Assembly: GCA_021799495.1 (NCBI GenBank)
Contig: JAJZAI010000020.1
Location: 1 to 58,667 of the forward strand
Length of the DNA stretch: 58,667 bases
DNA from: Deltaproteobacteria bacterium
Lineage (GTDB): Bacteria > Desulfobacterota > Binatia > Binatales > Binataceae
Direction of reading: 5' to 3'
Part shown: one piece after another, positions 43,427 to 52,562 of the stretch
Layout of the letters: each line of letters opens with the position of its first letter
Position numbering within the stretch: the stretch's first letter is position 1
Notes under the pieces: generated by a model
The model's input: the letters and a program-made list of their open reading frames with translations, nothing else
What the model was told of the DNA's origin: nothing
Database searches by the model: none
Translations under genes and position numbers: made by a program

Positions 43427-44467
43427 ATGGTCAAGGCAAGGAACTTTGTTGCGCTCGGTCTGTTGACGCTTTTGGCGTTCACCGCTCCACAAGGCGCGCA
43501 CGCCCAGATGCTGATCAACGGCGCCGGCTCAACTTTCGGCTACCCGATCTACTCGAAATGGTTTGACGCTTACACCAGGGTCGATCCGGGCGTGCGGTTC
43601 AACTACCAATCCATCGGCTCCGGCGGCGGCATCATGATGCTCCGCAACAAGACTGTGGCGATCGGCGCCAGCGACGCTCCGCTGAGCGACGCCCAGGAAA
43701 CGCAGATGTCCGGCCCGGTGCTGCATTTCCCCTCCGTCCTCGGCGCGGTCGTGATGTCTTACAACCTTCCGGAAGTCAAATCCGCCATCAAGCTCAGCGG
43801 CCCGGTAATCGCCGACATCTATCTCGGCAAGGTGGCCAAATGGAACGATCCTGAAATCGTGAAGCTGAATCCCGGTGTGGCATTTCCGGACAAGCCAATC
43901 CTCGTGGTTCATCGCTCCGAAGGCAGCGGCACCACCTACATCTTCGCCGATTACCTCTCCAAAGTCAGCCCGGAATGGGCCAAACAGGTCGGCAAAGGAA
44001 CCTCGCTGCGATGGCCGGTTGGTCTCGGCGGCAAAGGCAGCGAAGGCGTTACCGGTCTGGTTCAGCAAACCCCGGGCGCGATCGGCTATGTCGAATTGAC
44101 CTATGCCCTGGCGAACAAAATTTCCTTCGCCACGGTGCGGAATCACGACGGCGACTGGATCGTTCCCAGCCTGCGCGGCGTCACCAAGGCCGCGGCCGGC
44201 GCGGCCGCGAATATGCCGGCGGATTTCCGCGTGTCGATCACCGACGCTCCCGGCGCCGAAGCCTATCCGATTTCGTCGTTCACCTGGCTGCTCATCTACA
44301 AGAACCAAGCGGACAAGGCGACCGGAGAGCAGATCGTCAAATTTTTGAAATGGGCGCTCACCGACGGCCAGAAATACGCGGCCGCGCTCTACTATGCGCC
44401 GCTGCCGAAGTCGGTCGTCAAAAAGGAACTGGCGCAGCTCGCCGAAGTGTCGATTCCCGCGAATTGA
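43427..44467 (+). CDS. pstS: Phosphate-binding periplasmic protein PstS
   Basis: Start ATG 43427 follows AGGAGAAACG. The 346-residue protein has a Sec signal (cleavage near GAHA-QM), then the PstS pattern: INGAGSTFGYPIYSKWFDAY (phosphate-binding TFxxP), NYQSIGSGGGIMMLRN, FGASDAP-like AIGASDAPLSD, and VVHRSEGSGTTYIFADYLSKVS. It binds phosphate for the PstCAB permease, whose genes are not here; the next genes encode small secreted proteins and a porin. Pst may be encoded elsewhere. Confidence 0.95.
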   Translation: MVKARNFVALGLLTLLAFTAPQGAHAQMLINGAGSTFGYPIYSKWFDAYTRVDPGVRFNYQSIGSGGGIMMLRNKTVAIGASDAPLSDAQETQMSGPVLHFPSVLGAVVMSYNLPEVKSAIKLSGPVIADIYLGKVAKWNDPEIVKLNPGVAFPDKPILVVHRSEGSGTTYIFADYLSKVSPEWAKQVGKGTSLRWPVGLGGKGSEGVTGLVQQTPGAIGYVELTYALANKISFATVRNHDGDWIVPSLRGVTKAAAGAAANMPADFRVSITDAPGAEAYPISSFTWLLIYKNQADKATGEQIVKFLKWALTDGQKYAAALYYAPLPKSVVKKELAQLAEVSIPAN

Positions 44468-44500
44468 CCCGGCCGGCAAACAATTTTGGAGGTGAAGGAA

Positions 44501-44818
44501 ATGGTTGTTCAAAAGCACGTTCGAATCCGGCGTTTCGCCAGCCTCACGGCCGCCGCCGCGGCTCTTTTACTGGCGAGCGGTCCGGCGGCGTCGTACGCGC
44601 AAACCGCCGCCAAACCGATGGCGGCCAGCGCGCCCACCGATCCGCCTGCGAACGGCGCCGACCCGGCCCCCGCGAATCGTATCGCGCCGCCGCCGATGGT
44701 CGAGAATTGCGCGGTCGTGACAATTTCCACGCCCGCCAAATACGCATGCAATGGCAAAGTATATACGGCCTATGAGCTGCAACATCTTCGTGAAAAGTGG
44801 GAGGCTGCGAATAAATGA
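44501..44818 (+). CDS. Small exported protein of unknown function
   Basis: ATG 44501 follows GGAGGTGAAGGAA. The 105-residue product has a signal peptide (hydrophobic SLTAAAAALLLASG, cleavage near SYA-QT), a Pro/Ala-rich linker, and a conserved-looking end with CAVVTISTPAKYACNGKVYTAYELQHLREKW. The two cysteines could form a disulfide. It is in line with pstS (33 bp) and the porin gene, so probably cotranscribed. No family is recognised. Confidence 0.7.
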   Translation: MVVQKHVRIRRFASLTAAAAALLLASGPAASYAQTAAKPMAASAPTDPPANGADPAPANRIAPPPMVENCAVVTISTPAKYACNGKVYTAYELQHLREKWEAANK

Positions 44819-44892
44819 TAAACCGTTCCGGGTGGTTTGAAGCGGCGGGAGGAGAACGGCCGCGGATGCGCTGTGGCGATGTCGCGGCCGAT

Positions 44893-44917
44893 GGGCGGAC
44901 GCTTCGGGCGTCCGCCC
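44893..44917 (+). repeat. Hairpin between small exported protein and porin genes
   Basis: GGGCGGACGC (44893-44902) and GCGTCCGCCC (44908-44917) are perfect 10-bp arms around the stable loop TTCGG. Without a T-run it may stabilise mRNA or attenuate expression rather than terminate it. It lies 50 bp before the porin start. Confidence 0.5.
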
Positions 44918-44967
44918 GCCGACGCGCGTTCGTCGGCCAAATAATTCGATATCTTTGGAGCTACCGA

Positions 44968-46650
44968 ATGAAATTACAAACTGGCTTGACCGTTGCGATC
45001 GCGGGTCTTGCCCTGTGCCTGGCGGCCTTGGGCGGAACGAGCGGCGACGCGCGCGCGCAAGCCTATCCGTATAGTTCAGGGGGAATGAGCGTTTCGTCCG
45101 GCGGACTCTCGCCAATCAGCGCGAGTTCCGGCGGGGCGGCGGCGATGACGCTGTGGACCGATCCCGCGACCGGCGAAGTTTTCACCCGTCCGGGACCCGG
45201 CCGTTCGCCGCTGAATCTGCCGATCGCGACTCCGCAAAGCCAGCAGCAGCTCATGCAAAAGCTGCAGCAGCAGGAGCAAAAGACCGCCGAACTCGAACAG
45301 CAGGTCAAGACGATCGAACCCGCGTGGGAGGACTATCTCGGCAGTTTCAAGAACAAGGTGAGCATCGGCGGACAGTTCTGGGGCGACTGGGCGATGTACA
45401 CGCATACGAGCTGGGCGCCTCAGTTGCTGACCCAGATCAATCCTCCCGGTCCCGGCAACAATCTGTATAACTCTTTCGACATTTCGCGCGCGTACATAAA
45501 CATCTTTTTCAATCCGACTTCCGACTGGACGATGCGGATCACGCCGAACATCTATCGCACCACCGGCACCACGGCGAACCAGTCCTATGGCAGGAGCGGC
45601 GGCATCGGCAGCGATTTGCAGGGCGACCTCGGATATCGGCTGAAATACGGATATGTCCAGTGGAACACGCCGTTCAAGAATCTGGATATCGCTCCGCTCA
45701 AGAACGACGTGATCGTTCTTGGCCAGCAGCCGCAGCCGCTGACAGCATGGGAAGAAGATCTCTACGGCTTCCGCTACGTCAATTTGACGACCTGGAACAT
45801 GAGCATCTCGTCAACCTTCCCCGGTATCAGCATCCAGGGCCCGATCACGTTCGGCTCCGACAACCTGCAGTACATCGATTACAACATCGGCGTGTTCGAC
45901 AACGCCAGCTTCCATGCGCTCGAACAGACCAACACCAAGGAAGTGATGGGGCGGATATCGGTCTATCCGTTCGGCGCGCGCTGGCGTTTCGACGGCCTTG
46001 GCTTGACCACGTTTTATGATTACGGATACGGCAACGTGACGCCCGACATCGCGAATATTCCGACGGTTCTGAAAGGTCCCAACGCGAATATCCAGCGCCT
46101 GGCCGAACTTGTCCACTATACCGCCGACAACTGGCAGATCGCGTTCGAGTACGATTGGGGACGCAACGCCTGGACTCCGGGCAACCAATACTCGGGGTCG
46201 GGCCCGGCGGAGCTTTTTGGCTTCACCCCGAATCTGCCGCCGGCGGCAATCCTCAACCAGCAGGCCTTCGTGAATCTGGCCAACGCCCTTATGAACAACG
46301 GCCGCACCACCCAGCAGGCGTTTAACTTGTTTGGCCATTACCATATTCCCGACACCAAGTTCACGCTCTTCGGATGGATTAACCAGTTCAACCCGAACAC
46401 CTCCGTCAAGAACAATCCCTTCGACTGGCAGCGGTATGTCGTCGGCATATCGTACCAGTACAACGAATACCTGCGCTTCGCGCTCGATGAGCAGGCGATT
46501 CTGTACTACCAGAACCAGTACAACTTCCCGGTTTCGTACGCCGAACAGTTCAACTACGAGTCGCCGAAGGGCTTCAAGGGCAAAACGATACCGAACGTCG
46601 TGCTGCCCGACATGCATACGACGATGATCAACATCGAATATATGTTCTAA
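44968..46650 (+). CDS. OprP/OprO-like outer-membrane porin
   Basis: ATG 44968 is chosen as it begins a clear signal peptide (MKLQTGLTVAIAGLALCLAALGG, cleavage near ARA-QA). The 560-residue protein has a Gln-rich coiled coil (QSQQQLMQKLQQQEQKTAELEQQVK) as in trimeric phosphate-selective porins, then an aromatic-rich beta-barrel: VSIGGQFWGDWAMY, SFDISRAYINIFFNPTSDWTMRITPN, and a C-terminal TTMINIEYMF ending in Phe. The position behind pstS supports anion/phosphate uptake across the outer membrane. Confidence 0.8.
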   Translation: MKLQTGLTVAIAGLALCLAALGGTSGDARAQAYPYSSGGMSVSSGGLSPISASSGGAAAMTLWTDPATGEVFTRPGPGRSPLNLPIATPQSQQQLMQKLQQQEQKTAELEQQVKTIEPAWEDYLGSFKNKVSIGGQFWGDWAMYTHTSWAPQLLTQINPPGPGNNLYNSFDISRAYINIFFNPTSDWTMRITPNIYRTTGTTANQSYGRSGGIGSDLQGDLGYRLKYGYVQWNTPFKNLDIAPLKNDVIVLGQQPQPLTAWEEDLYGFRYVNLTTWNMSISSTFPGISIQGPITFGSDNLQYIDYNIGVFDNASFHALEQTNTKEVMGRISVYPFGARWRFDGLGLTTFYDYGYGNVTPDIANIPTVLKGPNANIQRLAELVHYTADNWQIAFEYDWGRNAWTPGNQYSGSGPAELFGFTPNLPPAAILNQQAFVNLANALMNNGRTTQQAFNLFGHYHIPDTKFTLFGWINQFNPNTSVKNNPFDWQRYVVGISYQYNEYLRFALDEQAILYYQNQYNFPVSYAEQFNYESPKGFKGKTIPNVVLPDMHTTMINIEYMF

Positions 46651-46676
46651 CGCATTCGGAGAAAGAGAAATTTCCA

Positions 46677-47045
46677 ATGATGATAAAGCGCAAATACGGA
46701 CATGACGGCGCCTCAAACGGCCGCGCGGGACGGATTTCATCCGCCGCCCGGATGGCCGCGGCCGCCGGCGTCGCTTTCGCATTGCTCGCGCTCGCGGCGC
46801 CGGACTGCCGTGCGCAATCCGGCGCGTCCGCGGGCTCCGCGCAAGCGGAGAGCTCCGGCGGCACAAGCAAATGGATTGGCATGACCACGCATCAGGTGCG
46901 CAAGAAGCTCGGCGAGCCGACTTCGTCGCAAATGCTGCAGGAAACCGGCGGGCTGATGTTGATCTACGCGAAACCCGGCAAGACGCACTACGTGTTCGAA
47001 ATCGGGCCTAACGGCAAGGTGGACAAAGTCGCCGTGATTCACTAA
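46677..47045 (+). CDS. SmpA/BamE-like (OmlA) exported small protein
   Basis: The 122-residue product has a long basic head, a signal segment (AAAAGVAFALLALAAPDCRAQ) and then the BamE-like fold signature GMTTHQVRKKLGEPTSSQ with GGLMLIYAKPGKTHYVFEIGPNGKVDKV. BamE-like proteins help assemble or stabilise outer-membrane proteins. It is 26 bp after the porin stop, so probably assists or accompanies that porin. A strong terminator follows. Confidence 0.75.
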   Translation: MMIKRKYGHDGASNGRAGRISSAARMAAAAGVAFALLALAAPDCRAQSGASAGSAQAESSGGTSKWIGMTTHQVRKKLGEPTSSQMLQETGGLMLIYAKPGKTHYVFEIGPNGKVDKVAVIH

Positions 47046-47050
47046 TCCCT

Positions 47051-47089
47051 GGGCCGTCGGACGGATTGGCCGTCCGGCGGCCCTTTTTT
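47051..47089 (+). terminator. Strong intrinsic terminator of the pstS-porin operon
   Basis: GGGCCG-T-CGGACGG pairs with CCGTCCG-G-CGGCCC around ATTGG (one mismatch), followed directly by TTTTTT. It begins 5 bases after the stop of the BamE-like gene. Confidence 0.9.
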
Positions 47090-47133
47090 GCGCCCGCGCG
47101 ATTTCGCCGGTGCGCTTGCGGCGGTAAGAACCG

Positions 47134-47484
47134 GTGAAGCCCGACAGACTGTTCACTCGCTACTCGTTTTTGGCCGCGATCGTGCTCGGCCTTTGTTCCT
47201 GCGCGGCGCCCGGCTCTTCCACGGAAGGTTATCCTCCTCCACCCGGCCTGCCGCCAACGCGCACCGCGTTGATCGCCAAGCTGGAGCGCGCCGAGGAATC
47301 CGACGTTGGCAACTCCCAAGCCTACAGTTGGAGCGATCCGGGACTCGACAACCGCTACAAGGCAAAAGCCAAAGAGGTGGAGGCGGTAATTCTGGAACTG
47401 GAGGCCGGAGATAACGTTCCGCCTGAGCAGATCAACAACGCGCTGGATAATTCGAGCTTGCGCGGGCTCGGCGGTTATCCGTGA
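47134..47484 (+). CDS. Small lipoprotein of unknown function
   Basis: Read from GTG 47134, the 116-residue product has a lipoprotein signal (FLAAIVLGLCSC, lipobox LCSC) and a Pro-rich linker, then a charged helical region (ALIAKLERAEESD, AKAKEVEAVILELEAG). No family recognised. It is monocistronic, between a terminator and the convergent dehydratase. Confidence 0.65.
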   Translation: MKPDRLFTRYSFLAAIVLGLCSCAAPGSSTEGYPPPPGLPPTRTALIAKLERAEESDVGNSQAYSWSDPGLDNRYKAKAKEVEAVILELEAGDNVPPEQINNALDNSSLRGLGGYP

Positions 47485-47535
47485 AAAAATGTGCGCCGCC
47501 GTCCCACGGACGCCTGACGTTGCAATCGACTTCCC

Positions 47536-47569
47536 AAAAAAAAGCGGGGCTCCCAATCGGACGCCCCGC
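47536..47569 (-). terminator. Intrinsic terminator of the dehydratase gene
   Basis: On the minus strand GCGGGGC (47569-47563) and GCCCCGC (47550-47544) form a perfect 7-bp stem, followed by eight T (47543-47536). It lies 30 bp after the stop of the gene ending at 47600. Confidence 0.9.
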
Positions 47570-47599
47570 CCATCGGATTCGTTCAGGTCTTGCCAGCGC

Positions 47600-48745
47600 T
47601 TATGCTTGACCGCGCGACGGCAGCCGCACTATCGCCTTCGCCCGCACCGACAATTCGCCGTCCTGCTGCGTCGCGACCTGCTCGATCTCGGCGTAATGCG
47701 CACCGTCCTGGACGAAGGTCCGCTTGACCTCGCCGTTGATGTACAGCGTATCGCCGACCGGATTGTGCCGTCGGATCTGCACCTCGATTTGGCTCAGAAA
47801 TCCCGCGTCGCCCATCCAGTTGGTCACCTGATGCGTCATCCAGGAGCATCGCTCCGGCCCATAGTCATAGGCGGCCGGCGTGCCGACCAGCATCGCCAAA
47901 TCGTCTTCCCAGTGCACGCGCTCGGGAATATCCGGGATGCCGAATTTGTTCGCGATTCCCAATCCCGGATGCTTCTGCAACTGCTTCCAGGCGAGCTTGT
48001 TGGCCCGAATATACAATCCGCCCCAGCCTTGGGCGAAAGCGATGAATCCGGTCGCGGTCATCGGCCCTTTGACCATCGCCGGCAGCTTTTCGCCCGCCTT
48101 CACGTCCTCTATGTACCGGGGCGTGGCGCCGCGTATCTCTTCGGCCTCGTACAATGCGAAGATCTTCGTCAAATCGTCGCGCGTGTAATAGACGGGTTTT
48201 TTGGCTTTGACCTCCGTGTATTTGGTGCCGCGTTCGCGCGCCGTGTCGCGCTCGGTGCGAAAGCACCAGCTATCGCCCTCGGCGACAATCTCGTCGCGTT
48301 GATTGATGAATTCGCAATGATAGATCTGCTGGATCGAGCGGCCGGCGAAGCGGGTGTCGTGCTCGATCAAATCTTTCAGCCAGACGCGCGTGCGGAACTC
48401 GTCGCCATGCAGCATCGGCCGCCGCCACGTGACGTCGATGCCCGCGAACATCGCATGCACGCCGGGCAGTCCGCCGACGTAGCCGCTGAAGACCCGGTCG
48501 AGCGGGAAGATGAACGACGGCGGCGCGACCAGCCGGCCATACGCCGTACCGCGCGCATACTCCGGATCGCACCATAAAGGGTTGTCGTCGCCGATTCCGT
48601 GCGCCCAGTGACGGATATTGTCGCGGCTCGCCTCATGACACCACGGTTCGAGCGTGTCCTCGATCACCACGCCCGTCAGCTTGCGCAGATCGGCAACGCT
48701 CTTGTCCGTGATAAGTGAAAAACGCTGTTGCGGCGATGCTGCCAT
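47600..48745 (-). CDS. Double-hotdog MaoC/FAS1-like acyl-CoA dehydratase
   Basis: The 381-residue protein contains two hotdog-like halves. The first (residues about 20-165) includes IRHWAHGIGDDNPLWCDPEYA, the hydratase-type motif with catalytic Asp/His candidates, and RLVAPPSFIF; the second (about 205-370) has GFIAFAQGWGG and DYGPERCSWMTHQVTNWMGDAGFL. MaoC-type proteins hydrate or dehydrate enoyl-CoA. It is followed by the T-rich terminator. It lies just downstream of and co-directional with the LLM gene, so the pair may act in one pathway. Confidence 0.85.
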   Translation of the reverse strand: MAASPQQRFSLITDKSVADLRKLTGVVIEDTLEPWCHEASRDNIRHWAHGIGDDNPLWCDPEYARGTAYGRLVAPPSFIFPLDRVFSGYVGGLPGVHAMFAGIDVTWRRPMLHGDEFRTRVWLKDLIEHDTRFAGRSIQQIYHCEFINQRDEIVAEGDSWCFRTERDTARERGTKYTEVKAKKPVYYTRDDLTKIFALYEAEEIRGATPRYIEDVKAGEKLPAMVKGPMTATGFIAFAQGWGGLYIRANKLAWKQLQKHPGLGIANKFGIPDIPERVHWEDDLAMLVGTPAAYDYGPERCSWMTHQVTNWMGDAGFLSQIEVQIRRHNPVGDTLYINGEVKRTFVQDGAHYAEIEQVATQQDGELSVRAKAIVRLPSRGQA

Positions 48746-48799
48746 TACTCAGTTCCTGTTCATTCCTTTTGCTGATCTCAATTTCGGCGCATCACGGAC

Positions 48800-50029
48800 T
48801 TACTTGAAACGCGGGATGATCTTCTCGCCGAAAGTGCGAATCTGATTCTTGACCACTTCCGCCGGCAACAATCCCTGATCGCCCTGCCACATGAACCATT
48901 CCGGATTGACGTTTTCGGCGAGCGCGTCCATCTCCTTGCGCACCCCGTCGACGTTGCCGAAAAAGGCGAACTTCGCTTTTTCAACGCGATCCAGCGTGCA
49001 TTCCTCGACCGGCAGCATCCGGCCCGGATATTTCGCGTCGTCTTCGGGAAATCGCCACGCCTCCCAGAACCCGAAATGGTAGAAGAACTTGCGGAAGCCC
49101 ACGCCGATCGCTCCATCCTCCGCCATGCGCATCGCGTGCTCGCGGTTTTCGCCGATATACAGGCTGCGCAGCACGCCGATGCTCTCGCCGAGGTTGAGCC
49201 TGCGTCCGTGCTCCGCTGATTCCTTGCGGTAGATTTCCGCCAGCTCGCGCACCCGCTTCGGCTCCGAAATCAGGATGCTCGGGGTGATTCGCTCGCGCGC
49301 CGTCCATCGCACCGTCTCTTCGCTGATCGAAAACGCCTGGAACAGCGGAGGATGCGGCTTTTGATAAGGTTTGGGAATCAGGTTGATCGCCCTGATATTG
49401 CCCTTTTCGTCGAGTTCGCCCGGCGCGCCGAACTCGCGCGTCCATTCGTTTGGCGCCCATGGCGTGCCGGTCTCGAACGGATACGGAAATTCGTAGTGCT
49501 TGCCCTTGTAGCGGAACGGCTCGTCGCCCCACGCCAACTTCAGGATGCGAAAAACCTCTTCAAACGCCTCGCGATTCGTCCGATCGACCTCGCTCTTGTC
49601 GCTGACCGTCGCGGAAACGTGGATCTTTTGCGCCATGTTGTTGAGCCAGCGCGTCTGATAGCCGCGCGCGAAGCCTATCAACGTGCGCCCCTTGGTCAAC
49701 TGGTCGAGCCATCCGATTTCCAACGCCAGCCGCATCGGATTCCATCCCGGCAGCACATAGCCGATCGGGCCGACCTTGATATGCCTGGTGTTGTGGATCA
49801 CGTGCTGGGTCAGCAGCGGCAGGCTGCCCATCTCCAGCCCCTCGCCGTGCAGGTGATGTTCAGGAAAGGCGACCGCGTCGAAACCGACCTCTTCGGCCAA
49901 TCGCGCCATTTCCACAACTTCATCGATCATCTTCTGAAAATATTCCGTGCGGTTCGCGATCGGCCGCAGCTTGCGCCGTTCTTCGAGCGTCGCTGGAACT
50001 GTAGGCAGAAAAAAGAACAGGAACTTCAT
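48800..50029 (-). CDS. LLM-class flavin-dependent oxidoreductase
   Basis: ATG 50029 follows AAAGGAGGACAGCGC. The 409-residue protein has MKFLFFFLPT, ARLAEEVGFDAVAFPEHHLHGEGLEMGSLPLLTQHVI, IKVGPIGYVLPGWNPMRLALEIGWLDQLTKGRTLIGFARGYQ, and a long C-terminal extension with GFRKFFYHFGFWEAWRFPEDD. It belongs to the same superfamily as the genes at 2967 and 24219 but is longer. The dehydratase is 54 bp downstream. The substrate is unknown. Confidence 0.9.
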   Translation of the reverse strand: MKFLFFFLPTVPATLEERRKLRPIANRTEYFQKMIDEVVEMARLAEEVGFDAVAFPEHHLHGEGLEMGSLPLLTQHVIHNTRHIKVGPIGYVLPGWNPMRLALEIGWLDQLTKGRTLIGFARGYQTRWLNNMAQKIHVSATVSDKSEVDRTNREAFEEVFRILKLAWGDEPFRYKGKHYEFPYPFETGTPWAPNEWTREFGAPGELDEKGNIRAINLIPKPYQKPHPPLFQAFSISEETVRWTARERITPSILISEPKRVRELAEIYRKESAEHGRRLNLGESIGVLRSLYIGENREHAMRMAEDGAIGVGFRKFFYHFGFWEAWRFPEDDAKYPGRMLPVEECTLDRVEKAKFAFFGNVDGVRKEMDALAENVNPEWFMWQGDQGLLPAEVVKNQIRTFGEKIIPRFK

Positions 50030-50192
50030 GCGCTGTCCTCCTTTAGTAGTCTCGGTCACGAGAGCTATTCATAGCACCAATCGATCGCTTGGCGATAACC
50101 GGTCGAGCCGTCGCCTTGGACTTGGCGCCGATCTTCGCGCAGATTAGATCGTGGAGCCGCGGCGGCTCCCCTTCAGAAAAGGAGCAGTTCCG

Positions 50193-51209
50193 ATGCAAGT
50201 GGGAATGGTTGGATTGGGCCGCATGGGCGCGAACATGGTTCGCCGCCTGCTGCGCGCCGGCCATCAATGCGTGGTTTTCGACGTAAGCCCGGCGACGGTT
50301 AAAACGCTCGCCGACGAAGGCGCGGCCGGCGCCACGTCGCTCGACGATTTCGCGGCGCGGCTGACCAGGCCGCGCGTAACCTGGATGATGGTTCCGGCCG
50401 CAGTGGTCGAACGCACCGTCACCGATCTCGCCAACCGCTTCGAGACCGGCGACATCATCGTTGATGGCGGCAACTCATGGTATGGCGACGACATCCGGCG
50501 CGCCGTGAATCTGCGCAAAAAGGGCATCCACTATGTCGATTCGGGCACTTCCGGCGGCGTCTGGGGATTGGAGCGTGGCTTTTGCCAAATGATCGGCGGC
50601 GAACCCGAAATCGTCAAACACCTCGACCCGATCTTCGCCGCGCTCGCCCCGACTGTAGATAGCGCGCCGCGCACCCCCGGTCGCGAAAACGTCAAGGGCG
50701 GCACCGCCGAACACGGCTATCTGCATTGCGGTCCGAACGGCGCCGGCCATTTCGTCAAGATGGTCCATAACGGCATCGAATACGGATTGATGGCCGCCTA
50801 CGCCGAAGGCTTGAACATCCTGCGCCATGCCAATGCCGGCAAGCGCCGCGAGAGTATCGACGCCGAAACCACTCCGCTGCGCGATCCCGAACTTTATCAG
50901 TACGATCTCAACCTGACCGAGATCGCCGAGGTCTGGCGGCGCGGCAGTGTAATCGGGTCGTGGCTGCTCGATCTAACCGCGAATGCACTGCTGGGCGACC
51001 CCGACCTCAAGAACTTCGCCGGACGCGTTTCCGATTCGGGCGAGGGACGCTGGACCATCGATGCGGCGATCGATGAGGGCGTGCCGGCGCACGTCCTGAC
51101 GGCGGCGCTGTATGAGCGTTTCAGCTCGCGCGGCCAGGCGGAATTCGCAAATCGAATTCTGTCGGCAATGCGCTATGAATTCGGCGGTCATTTGGAAAAG
51201 AAATCCTGA
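50193..51209 (+). CDS. gnd: 6-Phosphogluconate dehydrogenase (decarboxylating), short YqeC/GntZ type
   Basis: ATG 50193 follows AAAAGGAGCAG. The 338-residue protein has an N-terminal Rossmann fold ([24 protein letters not shown]), the dehydrogenase box [37 protein letters not shown], and [21 protein letters not shown] with the catalytic Lys and following Asn. This is the shorter class often NAD-dependent. It converts 6-phosphogluconate to ribulose 5-phosphate and CO2. Confidence 0.95.
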   Translation: MQVGMVGLGRMGANMVRRLLRAGHQCVVFDVSPATVKTLADEGAAGATSLDDFAARLTRPRVTWMMVPAAVVERTVTDLANRFETGDIIVDGGNSWYGDDIRRAVNLRKKGIHYVDSGTSGGVWGLERGFCQMIGGEPEIVKHLDPIFAALAPTVDSAPRTPGRENVKGGTAEHGYLHCGPNGAGHFVKMVHNGIEYGLMAAYAEGLNILRHANAGKRRESIDAETTPLRDPELYQYDLNLTEIAEVWRRGSVIGSWLLDLTANALLGDPDLKNFAGRVSDSGEGRWTIDAAIDEGVPAHVLTAALYERFSSRGQAEFANRILSAMRYEFGGHLEKKS

Positions 51210-51286
51210 CGCCCTGCCGGCTCCGAATCGCAACCGAAAAGCGCCGACAAAGGTATGGTGGATGAGGCCGCCGACCGCTTTGAAGC

Positions 51287-51472
51287 CTATTCGCCTTCGA
51301 CGATCGATTCGGGGTCGGCCAGTCCGGTTTCAACCGTGGTCGCGACGCCGCGCGCGGCGATCTGATGCGGACGCATCGCTTCCACACGCGCGATCGCTTC
51401 TTCGGGCGATTGCGCCTGCACTGGCATTTCGTACCATGTTACGATTTGCACGCGAATGCGATACTGCGCCAT
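51287..51472 (-). CDS. Small hypothetical protein
   Basis: A 61-residue acidic protein, MAQYRIRVQIVTWYEMPVQA followed by SPEEAIARVEAMRP. The beta-alpha pattern and codon use look like a real small gene. No family or partner is recognised; it is isolated from its neighbours. Confidence 0.5.
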   Translation of the reverse strand: MAQYRIRVQIVTWYEMPVQAQSPEEAIARVEAMRPHQIAARGVATTVETGLADPESIVEGE

Positions 51473-51859
51473 GAATCAACTTCAGCCACTATCACGCCAT
51501 CAAGCCGCGGCCGCTCCAACCTTCTATAATAATCTCAGCAATAATTACGAGATATGTAAACAATTATTTCAATTTAACGTTCTTTGACTCGCAATTGGAA
51601 CTTCAGCTCTGAATATGCTTATCCCCGTCATTGCCGGTCTTTAGTGGTCAACCAAGCGCCATTTATGTACATAGAGCGATAAGCATGCCGGGCAAGCAGT
51701 TCGATTGATGATTTCTATTCGGTGGTAAAGAGCGACCGATGTCACGCCGCTTGAGGCTATCGCAAATGAATTAACCTCCCGCAGGCATCGCTCCCGGTCT
51801 GATTGCGATTCCCGTCCGCCGCGTCTCAACTCGTTCGGTCGCTCCAGCTAAAGCGTCGT
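51473..51859. other. AT-rich intergenic region, no gene seen
   Basis: Bases 51525-51620 are far more AT-rich than neighbouring sequence. Open frames have no family likeness. It may hold the promoter of the small gene ending at 51287 or a decayed insertion; nothing more can be said. Confidence 0.35.
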
Positions 51860-52441
51860 TTAGCGCCGGCGTGCGGCCAGCGGAACCGGCCCCAATGGAC
51901 CCGAAATGGCGGGCGCGGCCGCGCGCAGCCGCACCAGGGCGTCGATTAGCGCGGCGAGATCGTCCCTCACAGCCTGCGATGGCGCGCCATCGACGAAATC
52001 CGCCGACGATAAATAAACTCCCGTCGGCGCCGTCATCGCGCCGAACCACGTCAGCACGTCCCGCAGATGCCATTCCGCGCCGAGAAAATGATGCGCCGTC
52101 GCGCCCATCGCGATTATTCCGCACGGCTTGCCCATCAGCGCCTCGACCGGAATGTGATCGAGCAGATTCTTCAGCGCCCCGGTGAAGCTCGCCCGATAAA
52201 CCGGCGTCGCGAGCACGATCAAATCAGCCGCCGCAATTTTTCCGACAACCGTTGTCGTGTCGTCGCCGTATGCTTCCAGCGGTCGGCCGTCGGCGAACGC
52301 GATGCGAAAATCGGCAAGATTGAGAATTTCGGTTTCAACCTCGGGATGGTTCCGGCGCGCGGTCTCGGCCATCGCGGTCGCCGCTTTAAGGAGCCGGCCC
52401 GGCGGCGTCACGCTGCCAACTACAATCACAAGTTTGCTCAT
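51860..52441 (-). CDS. NADPH-dependent FMN reductase
   Basis: From ATG 52441 the 193-residue flavodoxin-like protein has LVIVVGSVTPPGRLLKAATAMAET (flavin-phosphate loop), ADLIVLATPVYRASFTGALKNLLDHI and KPCGIIAMGATAHHFLGAEWHLRDVL, typical of SsuE/chromate-reductase-like FMN reductases. It could supply reduced flavin to the LLM monooxygenases or HpaB-like enzyme, which lack a reductase partner nearby. It is divergent from the FAD oxidoreductase gene (121 bp between starts). The Ala/Pro-rich C-terminal end is disordered. Confidence 0.85.
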   Translation of the reverse strand: MSKLVIVVGSVTPPGRLLKAATAMAETARRNHPEVETEILNLADFRIAFADGRPLEAYGDDTTTVVGKIAAADLIVLATPVYRASFTGALKNLLDHIPVEALMGKPCGIIAMGATAHHFLGAEWHLRDVLTWFGAMTAPTGVYLSSADFVDGAPSQAVRDDLAALIDALVRLRAAAPAISGPLGPVPLAARRR

Positions 52442-52562
52442 GGCGGTAATTCTGTCGTCGATTCGGCTTACGAATGCAATCCGCGCTTGGATGGCGCGGC
52501 GCACGGGCGCTAGGATTCGCAAATCGGACGGCGGCGCGGTCCAATCGCCGCGGGAGGCGTTC

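Noticed and set aside
51641-51829. A 62-residue minus-strand frame in the AT-rich gap
   Set aside because: No ribosome site and no coding-like pattern.
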